From positions 15,909 through 79,908 of the forward strand of contig CAZPHH010000008.1 in the NCBI GenBank assembly GCA_964586145.1: 64,000 bases of DNA, given 5' to 3'. Positions 8,092 to 16,830 of the stretch are shown here, piece by piece. The first letter of the stretch is position 1. Each line of letters starts with the position of its first letter. Origin of the DNA: JAFGJQ01 sp964586145 (GTDB lineage Bacteria > Planctomycetota > Phycisphaerae > UBA1845). Under the pieces are notes generated by a model that saw nothing but the letters and a program-made list of their open reading frames with translations, did no database searches and was not told the DNA's origin. A program made the translations under genes and the position numbers.

Positions 8092-8889
8092 ATGATTGAC
8101 CTGCCTCGACCCATTCTGATCGGCATGGTGCATCTGCCGGCCCTGCCGGGCAGCCCGCAGAACCGGCTGCCCCTGGACGTGATCATTCAGCGGGCGGTGG
8201 CCGACGCCCGGGTGCTGGCCGGTGCGGGGTTCGGGGCGGTCATCGTGGAAAACTTCGGCGACGCTCCGTTCGCCGCGGACCGGGTGGATCCCATCACGAT
8301 TTCGTCGATGGCCGTCGTGGCTCGGGAGGTGCTCCAATCGGCCGGCGTGCCCGTCGGCCTGAACGTACTCCGAAACGACGCCGCGGCAGCGCTGGCCATT
8401 GCCGCCGCGATCGGGGCGGCATTCATCCGGGTGAACGTGCATGTGGGCGTGGCGGCCACGGATCAGGGCATCATCGAGGGCAAGGCCGCCGACACGCTTC
8501 GGCTGCGCCAGCGCCTGGGGCACGACATCGGCATTCTGGCTGACATACACGTCAAGCATGCCACGCCGCTGAGCCAGCCGGACATCGGCCTGGCCGCCGA
8601 GGAAGCGGCCTACCGCGGCCAGGCGGACATGCTCATCGTGTCCGGGCCCACCACCGGACGCGGCGTCGACCTGAACGACCTGAGCCGCGTGCGGGCGGTA
8701 GTGCCCGACCGACCCCTTCTCGTCGGCAGCGGCGCCACAATAGAGACTGTCACCGACCTGCTGCAACGCGCGGATGGTGTAATCGTGGGGTCCAGCCTGA
8801 AACCCGGCCGGCGGTGCGACGAGCCGGTGGACGCGGATCGGGCGATCGCTTTCGTGCAAGCCGTGCGGGCGGGGCGCTCGCAACCGTGA
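8092..8889 (+). CDS. BtpA / SgcQ family protein
   Basis: 265 residues with a TIM-barrel pattern. Family signs are the start RPILIGMVHLPALPGSP, the VIVENFGDAPF segment at about 49-59, ILADIHVKHATPL at about 154-166, and the phosphate-binding-like end LLVGSGATIET ... GVIVGSSLK. BtpA is known from cyanobacterial photosystem I biogenesis, but the wider family (SgcQ) occurs in non-phototrophs and is thought to act on small phosphorylated or sugar metabolites. A photosynthetic role here is unlikely. ATG at 8092 has GGAGAA about 11 nt upstream. It is followed after 30 bases by the ogt-like gene, possibly in one transcript. Confidence 0.88.
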   Translation: MIDLPRPILIGMVHLPALPGSPQNRLPLDVIIQRAVADARVLAGAGFGAVIVENFGDAPFAADRVDPITISSMAVVAREVLQSAGVPVGLNVLRNDAAAALAIAAAIGAAFIRVNVHVGVAATDQGIIEGKAADTLRLRQRLGHDIGILADIHVKHATPLSQPDIGLAAEEAAYRGQADMLIVSGPTTGRGVDLNDLSRVRAVVPDRPLLVGSGATIETVTDLLQRADGVIVGSSLKPGRRCDEPVDADRAIAFVQAVRAGRSQP

Positions 8890-8919
8890 CCCGGCCATCA
8901 TCCTGCGGAGGACGCCACC

Positions 8920-9453
8920 ATGCCATCGCTGTACGCAACCACCGTCGCCAGCCCGATCGGGACGCTGCACGTAGCGGCCACCGATGTCGGCCTGTGCCTG
9001 ATCGCGTTTGACGACGGCGGCGTGAAGGCCGACGTCGAATCACTCGCCCGACGCTACGACGTGACACGGCGGGACGGGACGAACGTGCATCTGGACCGTG
9101 CAACGAAGGAGCTGGCGGCGTATTTCTCGGGCACGCTGCGTGACTTCTCCGTTTCTCTCGACGTGCGCGGCACCGACTTCCAACAAGCCGTCTGGCACGG
9201 GCTCAAGGGAATTCGCTACGGACAGACAATCTCATACGGCGAGCTGGCCCGGCGGATCGGACGTCCCGGCGCGTCTCGCGCGGTGGGCGCGGCCAACGGG
9301 GCCAACCGCATGGCCGTCGTCCTGCCGTGCCATCGCGTGGTCAACGCGGTCGGAGCGCTGCACGGCTACGGCGGCGGGCTGTGGCGCAAGGGGTTTCTGC
9401 TCCAGCACGAACAAGCCATCGTCGGCCGAACGGCACACATCCGGACCGCGTAA
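8920..9453 (+). CDS. ogt: Methylated-DNA--protein-cysteine methyltransferase
   Basis: 177 residues. It repairs O6-alkylguanine by transferring the alkyl group to its own cysteine. The C-terminal catalytic domain has the helix-turn-helix part ISYGELARRIGRPGASRAVGAANGAN and the active-site motif PCHRV with the acceptor Cys at about 137, followed by YGGGLWRKGFLLQHE. The N-terminal ribonuclease-H-like domain (1-85) is present, so length is normal for Ogt. ATG at 8920 is preceded by GGAGG with good spacing. There is no AraC-type Ada domain, so it is a plain Ogt. Confidence 0.95.
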   Translation: MPSLYATTVASPIGTLHVAATDVGLCLIAFDDGGVKADVESLARRYDVTRRDGTNVHLDRATKELAAYFSGTLRDFSVSLDVRGTDFQQAVWHGLKGIRYGQTISYGELARRIGRPGASRAVGAANGANRMAVVLPCHRVVNAVGALHGYGGGLWRKGFLLQHEQAIVGRTAHIRTA

Positions 9454-9575
9454 CCACTTCGCGACTGATCCGGACGACTTCTTACACGCGAGCAGGACGC
9501 GCGAGGGATACCCTTCTTGTACACTGGTGGTTTACGGTCCACCCGGAGTCTTGTGAAATCGAGAGGAGTGCTTGC

Positions 9576-12437
9576 ATGATCCGCGCCTGGCGAATCGGTC
9601 TATGTCTGGGAATTTCGGCCTTTGTTGCGGCCGCGGTTGCAGCGGAAGACGTCCCGCTGACCCGCGACCCCGGCCTCGTATGCGGGCAGTTGGACAACGG
9701 CCTGCGCTACATCATCCGGCAGCATGCCAACCCGCCGGGGAAAGTGGCGCTGTTGCTGCACGTGGGAACCGGCTCGCTCAACGAGGATGATGACCAGCGC
9801 GGCCTGGCGCATTACCTGGAGCACCTGGCCTTCAACGGCTCCGAGAACTTTCCGCCCGGCAAGGTAGTGGAGTACTTCGAGAGCATCGGGATGAAGTTCG
9901 GCGGGGACATCAACGCCTTTACGAGCTTCAACCAGACGGCCTACCAGTTGTACACGCCGGACACCGAGGAGGCGACCATCGACAAGGCGATGCTGTGCCT
10001 GTCGGACCAGGCGTTCCGCCTGTTGCTGCTGAAGGAGGAGGTTGAGAAGGAAAGGGGCGTCATCCTGGAAGAGGTCACCGCCCGCAAGAGCCCCGAACAG
10101 CGCATCCAAGATGAGCTGTTCCCCAAGCTGATGCCCGGATCGCGGTTTGCCGCTCGTCTGCCGCTGGGACTGGTCGAACAGATCGAGAAGTTCACGAAGG
10201 AGCAGTTCGAATCCTATTACCGCACGTGGTACCGGCCGGAGCACATGACGCTGATCGTCGTGGGGGATGCGGATCCGCAGGCCCAGATTCCACTGATCCG
10301 CAAGCACTTCGGTTCGTACAAGCCCGAGGCCCCGCTGCCGAAGCAGCGGCAGGCGGAGATCGCGCCGTTCACCGAGACCCGGGCCCTCGTCGTGTCCGAC
10401 CCGGAGATTGCCACGGCGGAAGTCGAGATGGTGCGAGTGGACCCGGGCCGCGGACCGGTCACCACCGAAAGCGCCTTCCGGCGCGATCTGGTGGAACGGA
10501 TCGGGGCCTGGATCGTGAACCGCCGCCTGGAGGAGGACGTCCAGAAAGGGGAAGCGGCCTACCGCGAAGGCCAGGTGAACGTCTTCAGCTTCTTCGCGCA
10601 TGCGACCGGGGTGGTGGGCTCCGTCAATGGCGAGCCGAAAGCCTGGGAAAAGATGCTCGACCAGCTCGTGATGGCCGTCCAGCGGGCGGTGGAACACGGC
10701 TTTACACCCCGGGAGCTGGAACTGGCCCGCAAGGAAATCCTGTCCGGCGCCAAGCTGGCCGTGGAGCGGGAACCCACGACCAACGCCCGCGCGTTTCTCA
10801 TGCGGTACAACGGGGCCGTGGCAGAAGGAAACACGATCCTGTCCGCCCGCCAGAGGCTCGACCTGATCGAGAAGCATCTGCCTGCGATTTCGCTGGAAGA
10901 CGTCAGCAAGGCCTTTGCCGCCAATTTCGCGCCCGGGCGCTTCGCGTACATCCTGACCCTCCCCCGCCGCGACGACCTGACGCTGCCTTCGGAAGACGCC
11001 TTGCTGGCCGGCGCCCGGGCCGCCCTCGCGCGCAAGACCACGCCGGTCGTGGATGAAGAGCGACCGGACACCCTGCTGGCCGAGCTGCCGGAGCCCGGCA
11101 AGATCGTCGACCAGACCGTCGACGCGGACCTGGGCATCACCTCGGCCTGGCTGGAGAACGGCGTTCGCCTGCACCACCGCTTCATGGACTACAAGAAGGA
11201 CCAGGTGCTCATCACGATCAGCCTGGCGGGCGGCGAAATCGAGGAGACCGCGGCCAACCGCGGCATCACGGACGCGGCGGCGCAGGTCCTCAATCAGCCC
11301 GCCACGCGCCGGCTCGCCTCCACAGACATCCGCGACCTGATCACAGGCAAGCAGTTCCGGCTCGGGGGGCAGGCCCAGAGCGACGTTCTGGCGATCAAGC
11401 TGTCCGGGTCGCCGGCAGACATCGACACGGGGCTGCAACTGGCGTACGCCTTGCTGACCGACGGCCGCCTGGAGCCGTCCGCGCTTGACGTTTGGCGTCA
11501 GTCCACAATCGAGGAGCTTCAGAAGGGAGAAACCCAGCCGCAGTTTCACCTGGTGCGCTCCATCCGGCAGGTGCTGGGCGGCGGTGACCCGCGGCTGGAG
11601 ATCCTGACGCCCGAGCAGATCCGGGCCCTTTCGCTGAACGCAGCGCAACAGTGGTTTGACCGCCTCTGCAAGGAATCGCCCATCGAGGTGGCCGTCGTGG
11701 GCGAACTGCCCTGGGAACCGGCCCGCGACCTGATGGCGCGGTATCTCGGGTCCCTTCCCGCCCGACCGCGGCAGGCCAAGGGGCTGGACGCCCGGCGGGT
11801 CCTCCAGCGAAGCCCGGGGCCGCACGAACGGCAGTCGTCCGTGGAAACGCTCACCCCGACCGCCTTCGTGCTAACGGGATTCTTCGGTTGCGAGGAGAAG
11901 AACGTTCAGGATGCCCGGGACCTGGAACTCGCCGGCCAGATTCTGACCAGCCGGCTGATCAAGGAGATTCGGGAGGAGCGGCAACTCGTCTACTCCATCG
12001 GAGCGACCAGCAGTCCGTCCTCGGTCTACAGGGACGCGGGGTTGTTCTACGCGGCCGCGCCGACGACGCCGGAGAAGACGAGCGAACTGGCAACCGCCAC
12101 GCTCTCCATCTTCGGCGAGTTTTCCGACAAAGGACCGTCCGAAGAGGAGATGCAGACGGCCCGGAGGCAGATTGCCAACGACCTGGACAAACGGCGCAGG
12201 GAGCCGTCGTACTGGCTCGGCGTGCTGGGGAAGCTGGACCTCCACGGTCGTTCGCTCCAGGACACGAAGGAGGACCTGGAGGCGTACGAGAAGGCCACGG
12301 CGGACGCCGTTCGCGAGGCCTTCCGGCGTTATCACAAGCCCGAGCGGATGATTCGCATTGAGGTGAAGCCGGTCGCCCCGACCCCGGCGGCGGAGGCCCC
12401 GAAGCAGGCGGAACCGGCCGTGCCGGGCGCTGAGTGA
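9576..12437 (+). CDS. Secreted M16 family zinc metalloprotease (pitrilysin-like)
   Basis: 953 residues with a signal peptide (1-23, ending VAAAVAA before EDVP). The first M16 domain carries the inverted zinc motif HYLEH at 79-83 and a distal Glu at about 159 in EKERGVILEEV, so it should be catalytic. A second, non-catalytic M16 domain follows (about 480-920), with the usual RQLVYSIGA segment near its end. This is the two-domain fused arrangement of periplasmic M16B peptidases that degrade small peptides. The tail is Ala/Pro rich. ATG at 9576 has AGGAG with 7-nt spacing, so the longer in-frame extension into ogt is false. A perfect hairpin follows the stop. Confidence 0.93.
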   Translation: MIRAWRIGLCLGISAFVAAAVAAEDVPLTRDPGLVCGQLDNGLRYIIRQHANPPGKVALLLHVGTGSLNEDDDQRGLAHYLEHLAFNGSENFPPGKVVEYFESIGMKFGGDINAFTSFNQTAYQLYTPDTEEATIDKAMLCLSDQAFRLLLLKEEVEKERGVILEEVTARKSPEQRIQDELFPKLMPGSRFAARLPLGLVEQIEKFTKEQFESYYRTWYRPEHMTLIVVGDADPQAQIPLIRKHFGSYKPEAPLPKQRQAEIAPFTETRALVVSDPEIATAEVEMVRVDPGRGPVTTESAFRRDLVERIGAWIVNRRLEEDVQKGEAAYREGQVNVFSFFAHATGVVGSVNGEPKAWEKMLDQLVMAVQRAVEHGFTPRELELARKEILSGAKLAVEREPTTNARAFLMRYNGAVAEGNTILSARQRLDLIEKHLPAISLEDVSKAFAANFAPGRFAYILTLPRRDDLTLPSEDALLAGARAALARKTTPVVDEERPDTLLAELPEPGKIVDQTVDADLGITSAWLENGVRLHHRFMDYKKDQVLITISLAGGEIEETAANRGITDAAAQVLNQPATRRLASTDIRDLITGKQFRLGGQAQSDVLAIKLSGSPADIDTGLQLAYALLTDGRLEPSALDVWRQSTIEELQKGETQPQFHLVRSIRQVLGGGDPRLEILTPEQIRALSLNAAQQWFDRLCKESPIEVAVVGELPWEPARDLMARYLGSLPARPRQAKGLDARRVLQRSPGPHERQSSVETLTPTAFVLTGFFGCEEKNVQDARDLELAGQILTSRLIKEIREERQLVYSIGATSSPSSVYRDAGLFYAAAPTTPEKTSELATATLSIFGEFSDKGPSEEEMQTARRQIANDLDKRRREPSYWLGVLGKLDLHGRSLQDTKEDLEAYEKATADAVREAFRRYHKPERMIRIEVKPVAPTPAAEAPKQAEPAVPGAE

Positions 12438-12471
12438 ATCCGCACGTCTTGAAGACCGTGCCGACCCTGTG

Positions 12472-12521
12472 AAATCGCGTCCACGTTCGACGCCAATGCC
12501 GTTCGAACGTGGACGCGATTT
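12472..12521 (+). terminator. Hairpin terminator after the M16 gene
   Basis: AAATCGCGTCCACGTTCGA (12472-12490) is perfectly complementary to 12503-12521, giving a 19-bp stem with a 12-base loop. It starts 34 bases past the stop. The T tract is short, so release may be helped by Rho, and the symmetry lets it work on both strands. Confidence 0.75.
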
Positions 12522-12642
12522 GTTTGGCCGTGGCGAGCGTCAGCGTCCGACACGCCGTGCATCCTGACGCGGCACAGTCAGCCGGACCGGCCGCCGTCCG
12601 AACGACGTCGCGTGGAAACCCCCCGCCCGTCGACCCGCGATC

Positions 12643-12801
12643 TCAATAGTCGGCGACCTGGCTCTCCAGCCCGGTCTGGTGCCGGGGGTGCTCCTGACCG
12701 GCGAGGTCCTGCGACGTCGCTTCCGGCGCGCAGGCGGCAACAAACATGCCGATGATCAGCAGGGCCAACGACACGACAGACTTGACCAGCATCTTCTTCA
12801 T
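12643..12801 (-). CDS. Very small lipoprotein
   Basis: 52 residues. It starts MKKMLVKSV and has a long hydrophobic core (SLALLIIGMFVAAC) whose lipobox Cys is at about 24. Only about 28 residues are left in the mature form (APEATSQDLAGQEHPRHQTG and a short acidic end). ATG at 12801 has GGAGG with 8-nt spacing, so a 73-residue extension is rejected. It is probably tethered to a membrane facing the periplasm. No family was recognised; the size recalls entericidin-like peptides but the sequence does not. Its own promoter lies about 120 bases upstream. Confidence 0.75.
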   Translation of the reverse strand: MKKMLVKSVVSLALLIIGMFVAACAPEATSQDLAGQEHPRHQTGLESQVADY

Positions 12802-12926
12802 TGAAGTTTCCTCCCTCGAGACGTGCACCCTCGAAGACTTCTCCCGGGCCGGCGCCGCAGACATACGGCACCGTGCTCTCTGCTGCGCCAGAGGATGCGC
12901 CCGCAGCAGGTCCCTCCCATCGCACT

Positions 12927-12956
12927 ATGATAGAGAGAGTCTGCGGAACAAGTCAA
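12927..12956 (-). promoter_or_regulatory. Promoter of the small lipoprotein gene
   Basis: On the minus strand TTGACT (12956-12951) and TATCAT (12932-12927) are 18 bases apart. The predicted start is near 12919, leaving a leader of about 118 bases. Another TTGACT with an 18-base spacer is seen before the PEP-CTERM gene. Confidence 0.55.
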
Positions 12957-12993
12957 CACCGAAGGCGCGTGCATCGCAGAAGAGATGCGTGGG

Positions 12994-13626
12994 TTATGGG
13001 CCGCGTCGGGCCAACCGCGTGTCACTCGACAGGTCACTCAGTCCGCGCCGGACCTCCGCGATGCGGCTATCGGACCAGCCGGGCGGCTGCACGTGACGAA
13101 TGGCGTGCAGCACGGTCACAAGCGAAGACGGCTCGATTCCCGCTCGGTGGAGAAAGCGAAGCGCCGCGGCGTCCGCATTCTTCTCCCGCACCAGAGCGTC
13201 GTGGGGGGTTCCGCACGGGGATTTGAAGTGGTCCTTCCCGACGATATGGGCCATTTCGTGGGCCAGCACCGCGGCGATCTGGGCATCATCGCCGAGCTGC
13301 CGGTACAACCCGAGAGTCAGATAAATGCGGCCGCCCGGCAAGGAGCAGGCGTTCAGCCGCGTGCTTTGCAGAAGCCGGATCTGATAGGGCATACGCAGGG
13401 CGGGCGTCGGCTCGGCCAGACGCGCGGCGATCGCCAGAAGCCGGGCCTCCGCGTCCGCGTCCCGGAGAATGCCCCCGTAGCGGGCCTCCACGGCCGGGGC
13501 CGCCCGGTCGCCGGCGAGGGCCTGGGCCTCCGGCGAGAGCATCAGGCCGGTCCGGAAAAATGGTGTCGCCCCCTGGCACCCGGCCAGCAGGAGAAGTCCG
13601 AATAGGACCGTGATGGCGCTTCGCAT
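12994..13626 (-). CDS. M48-family metalloprotease lipoprotein
   Basis: 210 residues, short for the family. Lipoprotein signal 1-17 (MRSAITVLFGLLLLAGC). The zinc motif HEMAH is at 123-127 and a downstream Glu in REKNADAAALRF gives the third ligand in the usual ExxxD position. LNACSLPGGRIYLTLGLY just before the motif is typical of M48 peptidases such as the periplasmic BepA and LoiP type. It probably degrades misfolded envelope proteins. ATG at 13626 follows a G-rich stretch; an upstream in-frame extension lacks a signal sequence. The next minus-strand gene ends at 13854, with a hairpin between them. Confidence 0.9.
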   Translation of the reverse strand: MRSAITVLFGLLLLAGCQGATPFFRTGLMLSPEAQALAGDRAAPAVEARYGGILRDADAEARLLAIAARLAEPTPALRMPYQIRLLQSTRLNACSLPGGRIYLTLGLYRQLGDDAQIAAVLAHEMAHIVGKDHFKSPCGTPHDALVREKNADAAALRFLHRAGIEPSSLVTVLHAIRHVQPPGWSDSRIAEVRRGLSDLSSDTRLARRGP

Positions 13627-13800
13627 CCCCCCGTTGCTCCACACGGCGATCGTGTGGAACAAGCGTCAAATATAACTGCGGGGGACGCAAACGACGAAAC
13701 GGTGATGCGCGGGCAGATTTGGCCGCCTCACGTCCGAGAACCACGGCAACGGGAGACGGCGAGGCGGAACGGCGCGGCGAACGAAGGGTGAGCGCGCGGC

Positions 13801-13828
13801 GGGGCAGACCGATCATTCGGTGTGCCCC
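13801..13828 (-). terminator. Hairpin terminator after the porin operon
   Basis: GGGGCA/TGCCCC and ACCGA/TCGGT pair into a 28-base hairpin with one mismatched base pair and a 4-base loop. It begins 26 bases beyond the stop at 13854. There is no T tract. Confidence 0.55.
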
Positions 13829-13853
13829 GTCGCGAGTCGCCCACCGGGTCGTC

Positions 13854-14069
13854 CTAGTTCCTCTGGAACACGTCGGCCCAGACGTCCTTCATCGGGACCC
13901 ACGTGTCGAAGAACGCCTGTGAGCCGTTCTTGACGTACGTCAGGGCGCCGGCCACGAGGTTCTTCTGGATGTCCTGGTAGGTGCACCACGAGTTGAACAG
14001 GGTCCCGCCTGCCAAAACCGTGGTCAGAACGCCCATCTTCAGCTTCCGCAACATACGGCTTCCTGTCAT
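13854..14069 (-). CDS. Small exported protein downstream of the porin
   Basis: 71 residues. ATG at 14069 has GGAGA at good distance and lies 35 bases after the oprB stop, so the two are probably co-transcribed. Basic start (MTGSRMLRKLKM), hydrophobic segment (GVLTTVLAGGTLFNSWC), then about 42 residues with three Trp in all and many polar residues (TYQDIQKNLVAGALTYVKNG, DTWVPMKDVWADVFQRN). The segment could be a signal peptide with a Cys at 29 or an N-terminal anchor. No family was recognised. The position suggests a porin partner or a small envelope protein. Confidence 0.65.
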   Translation of the reverse strand: MTGSRMLRKLKMGVLTTVLAGGTLFNSWCTYQDIQKNLVAGALTYVKNGSQAFFDTWVPMKDVWADVFQRN

Positions 14070-14104
14070 AATCAGAGTCTCCGCGTTCAGGGTATCCACT
14101 GGTG

Positions 14105-15547
14105 TCAGAAGTCGATTCGAACCCGGACGCCGGCCACCAGGCTGTCGCGGGCGTTCTTGTTGCCGCCCGGATTCGTGATGACCTGCAGGTCGGGTGTGAT
14201 CACGCACCACGGCGTGACGACGATTGCGTAGTACAGCTCGTAAACGGTCTCGCGGTCCGCCAGGGCGTTCACATTGTGACGCTGCGTCTTGGAGAGAATG
14301 CTCTGGGCCACCCCGAAGCCCAGCGTATCCTTGTCCCGGCTGGGAATCAGGCCGGTGTACGCGGCGCCCGTCGACCAGAAATGGTTGGTCCGGTTCACCT
14401 CCGGATGGGCGAATCCGTACCGGGCAAAGACGCTCAGGCCCTGCTTGTCCGTCGGCTCGGAAGGGTCCTCCTTCCACACCATCTGGTCGAAGTTGAAATA
14501 CCAGCCCACGTCGCCGCTCTGCCGCTGCACCGCACGTAGGCCGCCCAGGTCGTCAATGAACACCCGCTTGGACGCCGGATCGTACCACAAGCCGAACCGA
14601 TAGTTGCCCGGGTAGATCCGCTTGGCCCAGTCCATCGGCAGCTTGTTCGGCAGGATGCCGAACTCAAAGTACGTGCGAAAATGCGCCGTGCCGTGAAATG
14701 CGGTCTCAAACCCGCTGGTTCCGTGCCGATGGTGGTCCTTGTCGTTATCCGGGTCCACGGCCGCCACCTGGGCGTACAGCCAGTCCACCGGCCAGACCCG
14801 CACAAACGCACCGAGGCTCTTGGCGTCCGGAATGGTCTGGTTCAGGAAGAACGCCTGGTTGCTGAACTTGCTCAGAAAGTTGTCCGCGACCTCGTTGCGA
14901 TCGATCAGGTCCGACGCCAGCAGCTTGCCGAGCCGGAACTCCAGCCGGTCGTCGAACAACCGCTGCCGCCACCACCACTTGTCAATCTCAATGGCCTTGT
15001 CGCCCGGGTGACCGATCACGAAGAAGGGCTGGCTCAGCGAACCAACGTCCGGGCGGATGCCGCTATTCCAGCCCTGGATTCCGCGGAAGAAGAACGAGCT
15101 GCCCTTGAGCCCGAACATCTTGTCGAAATCGAGGGTGATGTTGTGGAACATCTGCCCCGTAATGTCGTGTGCGCGGTGCGTGTTCGCTCCGCCATGCGTA
15201 TTGATCGCGAATGCCACGCCCAGGATCGGGTCAAAAACAATACCCACGTCCGACAGCGCGGAACGCAGACCGCCGGGATCGCCCAACAGCTTCTTGGTCG
15301 TCCAGATGTCGTAGGGCGGGGCCTCCTTCGGGGCCGCCGCCGGCTCGGCGGGTGCGGGCGGCGGGGGGGCCGGTTCGGGCTCCACGGGTTCCGGGACCGC
15401 CGTCGACGGGGCCGGTTCGGGCTCCACGGGTTCCGGGACCGCCGTCGGCGGGGCGTTCTGCCCGAGTGCCGGCATCGACACAACGCCAACCAGTAACACA
15501 CCGAGGGCAAGCCCAATCTGATGTCCTAGTCCATGCTGCAAAGTCAT
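14105..15547 (-). CDS. oprB: OprB-type carbohydrate porin
   Basis: 480 residues. Signal peptide 1-30 (ends SMPALG before QNAPP), then a Pro/Glu-rich linker (about 31-75) containing a direct duplication of TAVPEPVEPEPAP, then an outer-membrane beta-barrel. Barrel signs are FFFRGIQGWNSG, LEFRLGKLLASDLIDRNEVAD, alternating aromatic strands, and the terminal strand LVAGVRVRIDF ending in Phe. OprB porins admit sugars across the outer membrane. ATG at 15547 has GGAGG with 6-nt spacing. The Pro-rich N-terminal linker is longer than in typical OprB and may reach toward the cell wall (inference). Confidence 0.9.
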   Translation of the reverse strand: MTLQHGLGHQIGLALGVLLVGVVSMPALGQNAPPTAVPEPVEPEPAPSTAVPEPVEPEPAPPPPAPAEPAAAPKEAPPYDIWTTKKLLGDPGGLRSALSDVGIVFDPILGVAFAINTHGGANTHRAHDITGQMFHNITLDFDKMFGLKGSSFFFRGIQGWNSGIRPDVGSLSQPFFVIGHPGDKAIEIDKWWWRQRLFDDRLEFRLGKLLASDLIDRNEVADNFLSKFSNQAFFLNQTIPDAKSLGAFVRVWPVDWLYAQVAAVDPDNDKDHHRHGTSGFETAFHGTAHFRTYFEFGILPNKLPMDWAKRIYPGNYRFGLWYDPASKRVFIDDLGGLRAVQRQSGDVGWYFNFDQMVWKEDPSEPTDKQGLSVFARYGFAHPEVNRTNHFWSTGAAYTGLIPSRDKDTLGFGVAQSILSKTQRHNVNALADRETVYELYYAIVVTPWCVITPDLQVITNPGGNKNARDSLVAGVRVRIDF

Positions 15548-15930
15548 ACGTTGCCTCCGGACAGAGCGAAGTGATTGCTGCTCGTCAGGCTCCGACGGAC
15601 CGCGCCAATCGAAATCACACCGGAAGCCTGCTTGCCGGCTCGAATCAGGATTCGTGACAAACCACGTTCAGACAGGCCGCGGACTGCTGCCAAGTACCGC
15701 GCCGCGGTGCCGCGCCAACACAACACCACATACTCCCTCCCTTATCGGATTACAACTCCGAAATGGTTTAGGACATATATCGTCGCCAACCGACGGCCGC
15801 AACCCAGGTTACAGGCGCGACGAGACGGTCTCGTCCGGACCGACCGGCTCCACCGCATCCCAACGCCGAAAACAGGGCCGCCAGGGCCGGATGGGCCTCC
15901 TAACCCCCGCCGGATCGCCCGCGCTCGCCC
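15548..15930. other. Intergenic stretch upstream of the porin gene
   Basis: About 380 bases between nnrD (stop at 15931) and the porin start. It should carry the porin promoter, but no convincing -35/-10 pair was found. A 61-codon frame overlapping the porin ATG was judged a shadow. Confidence 0.4.
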
Positions 15931-16806
15931 TCACTCGCCCAAATCTGCAGCCACGTCACAGAGGGCATCGGGCAGAAACTCGACCAGGTCGGTCGCCAGA
16001 AGTGACAGACGCCCGACTTCCTCCGCTACGATATCCCCGGCCAGACCGTGTACGTAGGTTCCCAGTACTGCCGCGTCGAACGGAAGAAGCTGCTGACCCA
16101 TAAATGATGAGATGATCCCCGTCAGCACGTCCCCCGAACCGGCCGTGGCCATCCCCGAGTTCCCGGTCAGGTTGACGTACACCCGATGGCCATCCGTCAC
16201 GACCGTGCCGGCCCCTTTCAGCACGACCACCGCCCCGCAGGCCCGGGCCATGCGGACGGCCATGTCCTGGCGGTTTTGCGGGTCGGCCTCCACGCCCCAC
16301 CCGTCCAGCAGACGGCGCATCTCCCCCGGGTGCGGTGTCAGTACGACTTGATGCGGCCATGCCGCATTCCACCGCCCCATGCGGGCCAGCAGGTTCAGGC
16401 CGTCCGCGTCGATGACGATGCCACCGGAGAATTCGGATACCAGGTTGTCCAGTTGCTCCGGCTGAACGGTTGGGTCGAGCCCGGGGCCGATCGCCACCAC
16501 GTCGGTGCCAAACTGCACCGCCAGTACTGCCAGGGACTGTGAGGGTTCGGTTGGCAGCGATCGCGTCGTCGCGCAGGGGGCCAGCAGGCCGATGATGGGC
16601 TGGGCGGCGGGGGCCGTGACGATCTGTACCAGGCCGCTGCCCGCTCGAAGGGCCGCATTGGCGGCAAGTGCCGGCGCCCCGACCATGCCCACCGCGTCCA
16701 GCCGCCCGCCGATGATGACCAGCCGGCCGACGTCGCCCTTGTGAGCGTCGTCGGGCCGAGTCGGCAGGGCCGGGATCTTCGTGATGTACTGAATGTCTTC
16801 GGGCAT
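15931..16806 (-). CDS. nnrD: ADP/ATP-dependent NAD(P)H-hydrate dehydratase
   Basis: 291 residues, a stand-alone C-terminal YjeF-type domain without the epimerase half. It repairs hydrated NAD(P)H in the cytoplasm using a ribokinase-like fold. Signs are GDVGRLVIIGGRLDAVGM near the start, VVLTPHPGEMRRLL at about 153-166, VVVLKGAGTVV, and the nucleotide/Mg site NLTGNSGMATAGSGDVLTG with the catalytic Asp in AGSGD. ATG at 16806 lies 24 bases after the larB stop and has only a weak ribosome site, which fits translational coupling in a tsaD-larB-nnrD operon. No epimerase partner (nnrE) is seen in the window. Confidence 0.93.
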   Translation of the reverse strand: MPEDIQYITKIPALPTRPDDAHKGDVGRLVIIGGRLDAVGMVGAPALAANAALRAGSGLVQIVTAPAAQPIIGLLAPCATTRSLPTEPSQSLAVLAVQFGTDVVAIGPGLDPTVQPEQLDNLVSEFSGGIVIDADGLNLLARMGRWNAAWPHQVVLTPHPGEMRRLLDGWGVEADPQNRQDMAVRMARACGAVVVLKGAGTVVTDGHRVYVNLTGNSGMATAGSGDVLTGIISSFMGQQLLPFDAAVLGTYVHGLAGDIVAEEVGRLSLLATDLVEFLPDALCDVAADLGE

Positions 16807-16830
16807 GGCGCAGACTCGCCCTACCGTACC

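Noticed and set aside
8092..8889. Photosystem I biogenesis role for the BtpA-like protein
   Set aside because: No photosynthesis genes are here, and the family is wider than cyanobacteria.
15544..15729. 61-codon minus frame overlapping the porin start
   Set aside because: GTG start without a ribosome site and no protein-like pattern; the overlap with the porin ATG is likely chance.
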